10,146 nucleotides of DNA from an uncultured Alphaproteobacteria bacterium (GTDB taxonomy: Bacteria; Pseudomonadota; Alphaproteobacteria; Rhizobiales; Rhizobiaceae), in assembly GCA_929200335.1 (NCBI GenBank), contig CAKMZG010000079.1, positions 1-10,146 of the forward strand. Direction: 5' to 3'. Shown piece by piece: positions 1 through 4,951 of the stretch (positions within the stretch are counted from its first letter, which is position 1; each line of letters begins with the position of its first letter). Made by a program: the position numbers and the translations under genes. A model generated the notes under the pieces. It ran no database searches, was not told the origin of the DNA, and was given only the letters and a program-made list of their open reading frames with translations.

Positions 1-17
1 GTATTAGATTGGCATGT

Positions 18-94
18 GGTCCCATAGCTCAGCTGGATAGAGCAACGGCCTTCTAAGCCGTAGGTCATAGGTTCGAATCCTATTGGGATCACCA
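18..94 (+). tRNA. tRNA-Arg, anticodon TCT
   Basis: A complete cloverleaf can be drawn by eye. The acceptor arms are GGTCCCA (18-24) and TGGGATC (84-90), the D stem is GCTC/GAGC, and the anticodon stem ACGGC/GCCGT encloses loop CTTCTAA (50-56), giving anticodon TCT at 52-54. The T arm is ATAGG-TTCGAAT-CCTAT. CCA is encoded at 92-94. It decodes AGA. Only 17 bp of upstream sequence is present; TATTAG at 2-7 could be the -10 box, but the -35 lies outside the window. No clear terminator follows; the next element is a palindromic repeat. Confidence 0.97.
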
Positions 95-120
95 TTTTAC
101 CTTGAGTTTATTCTTTAGAT

Positions 121-267
121 CATCATACACTTATGTGAAACCACATAAATGCTACACGTGCTAGAGCTTGATGCGCTTATGTGAATTCAAAGCGCCGCTC
201 TAGATTCCTTTATTTGCGCGAATAGTTCTCGTTTAGGTGAAACCACCTAAACGCTACACGCACTAGA
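121..267. repeat. Palindromic mosaic intergenic repeat, copy A
   Basis: Positions 182-267 match 8659-8744 without gaps at 74 of 86 bases by hand count. The element has modules. A partial unit carries hairpin TTATGTG-AAAC-CACATAA (131-148). A second hairpin has outer arms CTAGAGC/GCTCTAG (161-167/197-203) and inner arms GCGCTT/AAGCGC (173-178/190-195). A third is GTTTAGGTG-AAAC-CACCTAAAC (231-252). The first and third hairpins are each followed by GCTACACG..CTAGA. The element ends 13 nt past the stop codon of the minus-strand LysE gene, so it would lie in that mRNA's 3' region. The layout resembles mosaic repeats of Hyphomicrobiales; that likeness is from memory, not a search. Confidence 0.8.
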
Positions 268-280
268 CATCGTAGAGAGC

Positions 281-901
281 TTATCGCGCCACCATTGTAA
301 CCGCAGCAATACCCATAATGCTGGCTGCAGAGCGATAGACAAATTTCATTGCACTGCTCTTCATCAGCAGTTTTCGGATGGAATAAGCTCCAAATACAAA
401 GAGCGCACCCACAATCAATAAAATAACCGCCGTGAGCGGGATTAAAATAGTGATTAGGCTGTGAAAGCTTACCTGATTCAAATCGATCACAACGGGCAAA
501 ATAGCCATATAAAAGGCGATGGTTTTAGGATTGCCAAGGGTAATGGTAAGGCCTGATAAAAAACTAGCAGAAGCATTGCGTCTATTAAAGACAATCTTTT
601 CTTCACTCAACTTAGTATCCGCGTTCCAAAAGCACCAAGCCAAATATAAAAGATAGGCGGCTGAGGCAAACTTAATGAAAATAAAAATCCCATGAAAGCT
701 CTGGGCAATGATGGAAAGCCCTAATACTGCGAAACACAGATAAGTTACATCGCCAAGAATCATGCCCAAAACCATCATCACTCCCATGACAAAACCTTGA
801 GAAATACTGCGCGCAAAGACCCCCATCATGCCAGGCCCTGGAATTGCAGCAGCAATTCCCAAAGCAAGAGTATAGGCAATAATTTGTTCAATACCAAACA
901 T
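281..901 (-). CDS. LysE/RhtB-family amino-acid exporter
   Basis: The 206-residue protein has the size and hydrophobic pattern of LysE/RhtB transporters, inner-membrane exporters of amino acids or related metabolites. The family signature PGPG is at residues 21-24 in the first membrane segment. About six hydrophobic stretches can be seen (roughly 5-25, 38-60, 66-88, 112-135, 145-172 and 182-204). The run GLTITLGNPKTIAFYMAILP in the fourth segment is typical of the family. The ATG start is preceded by AGGTTG as a modest ribosome-binding site, and the N-terminus fits homologues. A possible promoter lies at 943-970. The substrate cannot be read from sequence; family members export lysine, homoserine, threonine, cysteine and others. 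The homoserine dehydrogenase gene is 8 kb away and gives no real functional link. Confidence 0.9.
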   Translation of the reverse strand: MFGIEQIIAYTLALGIAAAIPGPGMMGVFARSISQGFVMGVMMVLGMILGDVTYLCFAVLGLSIIAQSFHGIFIFIKFASAAYLLYLAWCFWNADTKLSEEKIVFNRRNASASFLSGLTITLGNPKTIAFYMAILPVVIDLNQVSFHSLITILIPLTAVILLIVGALFVFGAYSIRKLLMKSSAMKFVYRSAASIMGIAAVTMVAR

Positions 902-942
902 CGGTGCAACCTATTTTAGCGCGTGGCAAAATTGTATAAGGA

Positions 943-970
943 ATAATATCGCTGTGATGCAAATTTACAA
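943..970 (-). promoter_or_regulatory. Possible sigma70-type promoter of the LysE-family gene
   Basis: On the minus strand TTGTAA (965-970) and TATTAT (943-948) are separated by 16 nt, matching the -35 and -10 consensus at 4 and 5 of 6 bases. Transcription would start about 35 nt upstream of the LysE start codon. The spacing is reasonable, but the site is in AT-rich DNA, so a chance match is possible. Confidence 0.35.
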
Positions 971-990
971 GATCATAAAACTTAATAAGA

Positions 991-1296
991 TTAATGCGTC
1001 CAAGGCATATGGCGGTTAGAGGCAAAATTTTCACTGTAAGAAACTTTGCGGCGCTTAGCTTTCTTTGCCTCGATCACGCGATAAGCAATGTTATTACGCT
1101 CAGCATACTCAACAGCTGCTTCCTTACTTGGAAAGCGTAGCTTTACTTGTGCTTGCATATCTGTTGTGGAGGTGTAGCCCATGAGAGGCTCGCGAGTTTT
1201 TGGGGTTTCACGCTCATATTCCAATAGCCAATTATCAGCTTTCGCTTGCCCTGATTGCATAGCGTTTTTTGAAGGACATGAAATGCGAGCTACCAT
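991..1296 (-). CDS. NDUFS4-like accessory subunit of respiratory complex I
   Basis: This 101-residue protein matches the ETC complex I subunit family (PF04800), whose eukaryotic member NDUFS4 is the 18-kDa subunit of NADH:ubiquinone oxidoreductase. Recognisable blocks, compared with NDUFS4 from memory, are ARISCPSKNAMQSG at residues 3-16, NWLLEYE at 22-28, PLMGYTSTTDM at 37-47, LRFPSKEAAVEYAE at 53-66 and the basic C-terminal part ending near NFASNR. The length fits bacterial members, which lack the mitochondrial presequence. No signal peptide or membrane segment is visible; a soluble protein bound to the peripheral arm near NuoE/F/G is expected. The start lies 47 nt downstream of tRNA-Pro on the same strand, with an AGG-containing site about 8 nt before ATG, so co-transcription with the tRNA is possible. 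No nuo genes are in the window. Confidence 0.93.
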   Translation of the reverse strand: MVARISCPSKNAMQSGQAKADNWLLEYERETPKTREPLMGYTSTTDMQAQVKLRFPSKEAAVEYAERNNIAYRVIEAKKAKRRKVSYSENFASNRHMPWTH

Positions 1297-1343
1297 ATTA
1301 AACCTGCCTAATTTGCCAGTATTGTACTCAGCCTATTGAAAAA

Positions 1344-1420
1344 TGGTCGGGGCAGCAAGATTCGAACTTGCGACCCCCTGGTCCCAAACCAGGTGCGCTA
1401 CCAGGCTGCGCTATGCCCCG
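1344..1420 (-). tRNA. tRNA-Pro, anticodon TGG
   Basis: Read on the minus strand, acceptor CGGGGCA (5' end at 1420) pairs with TGCCCCG. The anticodon stem CCTGG/CCAGG holds loop TTTGGGA, with anticodon TGG at 1386-1384. The T arm contains GTTCGAATC. CCA is encoded (complement of 1344-1346) and five T residues follow directly. It decodes CCA and probably other CCN codons by wobble. A plausible promoter is at 1462-1490. The plus-strand reading of this gene gives a spurious open frame. Confidence 0.97.
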
Positions 1421-1461
1421 AAGGCCATTTTCAACCATCATTTATTTAATGATGTTGACGC

Positions 1462-1490
1462 GTTCTATTATGCTAAAACCGATGCGTCAA
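1462..1490 (-). promoter_or_regulatory. Probable promoter of tRNA-Pro
   Basis: On the minus strand TTGACG (1485-1490) and TAGAAC (1462-1467) are exactly 17 nt apart, matching the consensus at 5 and 4 of 6 bases. The predicted transcript would begin near 1455, about 35 nt before the mature tRNA. A perfect hairpin CATCATT-AAATA-AATGATG (1436-1454) would sit at the extreme 5' end of that leader. Confidence 0.5.
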
Positions 1491-1589
1491 GAGAAAATGC
1501 GTGCTTTTTAAAGAAAACTTTTCAATTCGCTAAATTGTATAAACTATATGACTATTAGAGCGTAAAACCAGTCTGAAAATTAACCCAAT

Positions 1590-2117
1590 TCATTGCTTAT
1601 CCGTTTTGAACCAAGGATGGATAAGCCTCTGTCCACGTTTGATTCCTAATTCTTCAGCAATACCAGCATTAATCTCCAAAACATATCGTACGGGGCTGCG
1701 AGACGAAATAATTTTCGTCGATTGTGGAATTGTATTGCGAGCAATATGCTTCACCTGCCCTAACTCATCAATAAAAACCATATCCAGCGAAAGAGGTGTA
1801 TTCTTCATCCACATTTGAACCATGCGAGTTTTATCAAATCGAAACAACATTCCATGGCCACGATTCATCTCAGTGCGATGCATCAACCCTTTAGAACGCT
1901 CAGATTCTGTTGCAGCCAATTCTATGCTTAGGGTAAACTCACCCAGATCCGTTCGCCCACTTATTTGCTGTTTGGGATTATTAATGTTGCCTGCAACAAC
2001 TGTGCTGGAGTTGTAAAAAAGCCAATAAGCGGCTGCGGCCATAACAACAAGACTAAGAATCGCAACAACACGGTAATTTGCAAAAAGATTATTCTGTTTT
2101 TTAAAAATATGGGGCAA
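1590..2117 (-). CDS. Membrane-anchored DUF192 protein
   Basis: The 175-residue product has a basic N-terminus (FKKQ), one hydrophobic segment at about residues 18-35, then a DUF192 domain (PF02643) covering most of the rest. Family-typical runs are GLMHRTEM, GMLFRFDK, QMWMKNTPLSLDMVFID and RYVLEINAG. DUF192 domains form small beta-barrels of unknown function, usually exported; here the domain is probably periplasmic on a signal anchor. The start is TTG at 2117-2115: an in-frame stop (TAG) lies two codons upstream, TAGGT sits about 7 nt before it, and the next in-frame ATG would cut the membrane segment. It follows the cold-shock gene after 42 nt on the same strand, so an operon is likely. Confidence 0.88.
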   Translation of the reverse strand: MPHIFKKQNNLFANYRVVAILSLVVMAAAAYWLFYNSSTVVAGNINNPKQQISGRTDLGEFTLSIELAATESERSKGLMHRTEMNRGHGMLFRFDKTRMVQMWMKNTPLSLDMVFIDELGQVKHIARNTIPQSTKIISSRSPVRYVLEINAGIAEELGIKRGQRLIHPWFKTDKQ

Positions 2118-2159
2118 ACGCTATACCTATATGGGCTCTTGAGGCGTGAATGCTTAAAA

Positions 2160-2873
2160 TTAGTGTGATGCAGGAAGTTTACTGCCGCTTTCAGGATGAA
2201 TTTCAGTAGCCATCTTGCCTTTTGGCCCCATACCATAACGCAACATGACAGCTTGCCCTGGGCGCAATTCAACAAGACCAAAACGGCGCATCACTTCCAT
2301 GTGAATAAAGATATCACCTTCTTCATCAGAAGTAGCAAAACCAAACCCTTTGGTGCGATTAAACCATTTAATCTCAGCTTTCATCATTTGGCTAGTAGGT
2401 TCAACTTGAAAATGAGTATTAGCAGGCGCTAATTGCGCAGGATGGACAGCGGTGCTTTCATCCATCTCAATAATGCTAAGCGCTTGATAGCCACGTTCAC
2501 GTTTTGTGGCATTAACGACAATTCGCGCTCCTTCATAAGCGGTTTGATAACCACCTTGACGCAAACAGGTTACATGCAACAAGACATCCGCCTGACCATC
2601 ATCAGGCACAATAAAACCAAAACCCTTGGAGACATCAAACCATTTAATGCTACCAACAACTCTTATAATCTCAGTGTCAAAACCAACCTCATTAGATAGA
2701 GCTTTATCGTTGGAAATTGAACTATCAATCCCAGCATTGCCCGCAGTATTGGCCACATTATCGGCATTTAAATTTACATTCGTGTAAGAATAACCACCAG
2801 AATTATCTTGATTAGAGTTCTCATCCACTGATTTTTCATTCAGCTCAGAGCTTGATGTGCGTTTATCAGTCAT
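2160..2873 (-). CDS. Two-domain cold-shock (CSD) nucleic-acid-binding protein
   Basis: The 237-residue protein carries two cold-shock domains, at about residues 73-137 and 165-226. Each has an RNP1-type run (KGFGFI at 83-88; KGFGFA at 175-180) and an RNP2-type run (DVLLHV at 96-101; DIFIHM at 187-192). The usual RNP2 aromatic is replaced by leucine in the first domain and kept as F189 in the second. Such proteins bind single-stranded RNA or DNA and act as cytoplasmic RNA chaperones or regulators; two-domain forms are common in alphaproteobacteria. Residues 1-68 are polar, Asn/Ser-rich and probably disordered, longer than I expect for the family. AAAGGGA lies 6 nt before ATG, a strong site. 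The long AT-rich upstream region must hold its promoter, but none is clear. The DUF192 gene follows after 42 nt. Confidence 0.93.
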   Translation of the reverse strand: MTDKRTSSSELNEKSVDENSNQDNSGGYSYTNVNLNADNVANTAGNAGIDSSISNDKALSNEVGFDTEIIRVVGSIKWFDVSKGFGFIVPDDGQADVLLHVTCLRQGGYQTAYEGARIVVNATKRERGYQALSIIEMDESTAVHPAQLAPANTHFQVEPTSQMMKAEIKWFNRTKGFGFATSDEEGDIFIHMEVMRRFGLVELRPGQAVMLRYGMGPKGKMATEIHPESGSKLPASH

Positions 2874-3576
2874 TAGTGGTCCCTTTCTGAAAACGCTTCA
2901 TCATTGTCACTCTACTCTCCACCGTAAATATATTGACATCTTTCAAAATGACATAGCATTTGAAATTGACCAATATTTCACTCCCAACATTAAATAACCA
3001 GTTATGATGTAAATAATTTAATACAAATTACTTCATCATAATTTTTAAAACAACTCAACCGAGAAAACTTAAAAACTTATAAAAACACATAAGCACATGA
3101 TTCTCTATCCCTAGGTTAGCATGACGAACTGTGAGGATATCAAGCCCCTTTAAATAAAAAAATAAACCTGTTGATAAACCTGACATTAAAAGCAAAAACA
3201 TAGTACTTTATTCTATTAAACATAATTATAATTGGAAAAACTAAATAATTATAATATTGTAGTTAAATAAAATAAGTATAGTTAAGTTAAAATTTTTATT
3301 GGCCAATATATTTTGATAATCAAACACAAACAAAAAAAATCTTCTCGGTAGCCAATTCTTAAACATTTAACACTATAGACATTAAAGATAAGCCAATAAG
3401 ATTACAAACCACATATGGTTCACATCAACTTATCATGTAAAATATTGTGCAAAGTTTGGTTCAAGTTTGTTTTAAAGCATATTTTTTGTTAAAAACACCA
3501 AACAAATAAAAGCCACAATGCTAAATAACAATAATAATAGGCTTAAAGTAGGCCAACAACGGGCGAAGGAAGTTTT
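2874..3576. other. AT-rich divergent intergenic region
   Basis: About 700 bp separate the divergent cold-shock and lipoprotein genes. No convincing gene, tRNA or element is seen. Bases 3181-3300 contain only 17 G+C (14%), far below the flanking genes. The region holds an imperfect hairpin (3002-3041), a possible 48-codon minus-strand frame (3055-3201) and, on the plus strand, a consensus TTGACA (2933-2938) with no good -10 box. It must carry promoters for both flanking genes, which I cannot place with confidence. Confidence 0.6.
3456..3483 (+). promoter_or_regulatory. Weak candidate promoter of the M15A-like lipoprotein gene
   Basis: TTGGTT (3456-3461) and CATATT (3478-3483) are 16 nt apart, about 90 nt upstream of the GTG start. 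In such AT-rich DNA this could easily be chance. It is recorded as the best match seen, not as a firm site. Confidence 0.2.
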
Positions 3577-4635
3577 GTGCATAAATATAACAGTATCAGC
3601 ACAGCGCTAAACACATCAAAGCGTAAACCACTAGTCAAGCAGCTACTGACTGGTGTTGTACTGCTTTCTCTTAGCCCTCTTAGTGGCTGCATTTCCTCTC
3701 CCTCCGCACCTTTAGAAAATGTTGCAAATTCCCAAGGTGCCGGCACTCAGGAAGATACTCAACTACAAAGATCTGATCTTAACAATGCGCCGGAGGTTGA
3801 TTATTCCCTCAAGCAGGTTTCAGGTAGCGGACCATTAACATTGGTTCCCGTGCCTAAAAAACGCCAAAGCAGCATCTTTACCGCCCCCCAATCGAACGCT
3901 CAAAATCAGCTTATAGCCTCCAATAGCATAGCTGCTGTAATTGAAAATAACGGCGCTGTTACTAGCCGCACGCCAAATGTTATTTCCCCCGCAGATGTTG
4001 AAACAACAACACCCAAACAAAACAACCTATCAACTGCAACAGCTCTGGCAGCCCAACCTCAAAAGAAGAAAAGGACATCCATATTTGATTTCTTTTCTAA
4101 TCCGACACCACGCCCAACTGCAGCAGTACAAAAAACGAATCCTACAAGAGTTGTTGCCGCTCGCAAAAACACGGCAAAACCTAATCGCAAACGTAAGTCA
4201 GGGATTTTTGATTTATTTTCATCAAAAACGAAAACCAAAAAAACTCGCGTAGCTTCACTTGCCAGCCTTTCACGGACAAAAAATAATTTAATCAAACAGA
4301 CATCAAGAGTTCAAGTCGATTGCTTTAAGCCTGCCTTACTGACTATCTTGCAAAAAGTAGAGCGCAGATATGGCAAGCGAGTTATAGTAACCTCAGGTTA
4401 TCGCAGCAAATCAGCCAATAGACGCGCACGCGGCGCAAGAAACTCTGCACATGTTTATTGCATGGCCGCTGACATTCAAGTTCCAGGCGTCTCAAAATGG
4501 AAATTAGCATCCTATTTACGTACATTACCTGGGCGCGGAGGTGTTGGAACCTATTGCCATACAAAATCAGTTCATATTGATGTGGGACAGAAGCGCGATT
4601 GGAACTGGCGCTGTCGCAAAAGACGTAAAAAATAG
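3577..4635 (+). CDS. Lipoprotein with C-terminal peptidase M15A / YcbK-like domain
   Basis: The 352-residue protein starts with a basic stretch and a hydrophobic segment ending in lipobox LSGC (residues 35-38), predicting lipidation at C38. Residues about 40-245 are low-complexity and carry three spaced basic-plus-SIF motifs: KKRQSSIF (94-101), KKKRTSIFDFFS (163-174) and RKRKSGIFDLFS (204-215). Residues about 247-346 form a peptidase M15A/DUF882-type domain with TSGYRS (272-277), SAH (290-292), AAD (297-299) and HID (333-335); H292, D299 and H333 are the expected zinc ligands. C249, C295, C327 and C346 may form disulfides. Such proteins cut peptidoglycan peptides or lack known activity; a role at the wall is inferred. 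GTG is chosen because GAAGGAAG precedes it and an in-frame stop lies 33 nt upstream. The tail is very basic (RKRRKK). Confidence 0.88.
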   Translation: MHKYNSISTALNTSKRKPLVKQLLTGVVLLSLSPLSGCISSPSAPLENVANSQGAGTQEDTQLQRSDLNNAPEVDYSLKQVSGSGPLTLVPVPKKRQSSIFTAPQSNAQNQLIASNSIAAVIENNGAVTSRTPNVISPADVETTTPKQNNLSTATALAAQPQKKKRTSIFDFFSNPTPRPTAAVQKTNPTRVVAARKNTAKPNRKRKSGIFDLFSSKTKTKKTRVASLASLSRTKNNLIKQTSRVQVDCFKPALLTILQKVERRYGKRVIVTSGYRSKSANRRARGARNSAHVYCMAADIQVPGVSKWKLASYLRTLPGRGGVGTYCHTKSVHIDVGQKRDWNWRCRKRRKK

Positions 4636-4705
4636 CAATTTTATTGATGCAAATTACAGTGTTTTTGAAAAAGTAAAAAAAAGTGAATTTTCTTCAAAAA
4701 CAGGC

Positions 4706-4734
4706 TTGCACAATTTGAAAATCACTACTATAAG
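4706..4734 (+). promoter_or_regulatory. Promoter of tRNA-Glu
   Basis: TTGCAC (4706-4711) and TATAAG (4729-4734) are exactly 17 nt apart and each matches the sigma70 consensus closely. Transcription would start near 4741, about six bases before the mature tRNA. This is the clearest promoter in the window. Confidence 0.72.
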
Positions 4735-4746
4735 CACCTCCATTGT

Positions 4747-4821
4747 GCGCCCTTCGTCTATCGGTTAGGACGCCAGGTTTTCAACCTGGAAAGAGGGGTT
4801 CGATTCCCCTAGGGCGTACCA
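4747..4821 (+). tRNA. tRNA-Glu, anticodon TTC
   Basis: Acceptor GCGCCCT (4747-4753) pairs with AGGGCGT (4811-4817), with a G-U pair at the end of the stem. Anticodon stem CCAGG/CCTGG encloses loop TTTTCAA with anticodon TTC at 4780-4782. T arm AGGGG-TTCGATT-CCCCT follows. A is the discriminator at 4818 and CCA is encoded at 4819-4821. It reads GAA/GAG and also supplies Glu-tRNA for tetrapyrrole synthesis where the C5 pathway is used (most alphaproteobacteria use the ALA synthase route instead). Confidence 0.96.
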
Positions 4822-4860
4822 ATAACTTCCTCATATTTAGATTGATATATAGCGTTTCTT

Positions 4861-4902
4861 GTTCTTGCTGCATTTAGGTAAATTTACCATGCGCTACAGA
4901 AC
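4861..4902. repeat. Inverted repeat, possible degenerate copy of the mosaic repeat
   Basis: Nested arms GTTCT/AGAAC (4861-4865/4898-4902), GCAT/ATGC (4870-4873/4889-4892) and palindrome GGTAAATTTACC (4877-4888) form an imperfect hairpin between tRNA-Glu and the recJ stop codon. It shares, in order, GTTCT, TTTAGGT and GCTACA with repeats A and B, and lies in the same orientation. Like them it is downstream of a minus-strand gene. Descent from the same family is an inference. Confidence 0.4.
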
Positions 4903-4951
4903 GATGTGAGAATCTTTCAATCACAAAGCCCCTTCAAAATCATAAATACAA

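Noticed and set aside
1455..1490. TTGACGC/GCGTCAA inverted repeat near tRNA-Pro as a regulatory palindrome
   Set aside because: One arm is better explained as the -35 box of the tRNA promoter; the 22-nt separation makes an operator unlikely.
1343..1558. Plus-strand open frame of 71 codons beginning MVGAARFELATPWSQTRC
   Set aside because: It is the antisense reading of tRNA-Pro, a well-known spurious product type; beyond the tRNA it is AT-rich noise.
1961..2281. Minus-strand open frame of 106 codons across the cold-shock/DUF192 junction
   Set aside because: It overlaps two genes with clear family matches in other frames, and its product has no recognisable domain.
2933..2961. Plus-strand TTGACA suggesting a promoter
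   Set aside because: At 16-18 nt spacing the -10 candidates (AGCATT, GCATTT) are poor, and the lipoprotein gene is more than 600 nt away.
2961..2980. TGAAAT/ATTTCA inverted repeat as an operator
   Set aside because: Six-base arms with an eight-base gap in AT-rich DNA are expected by chance; nothing else supports a binding site.
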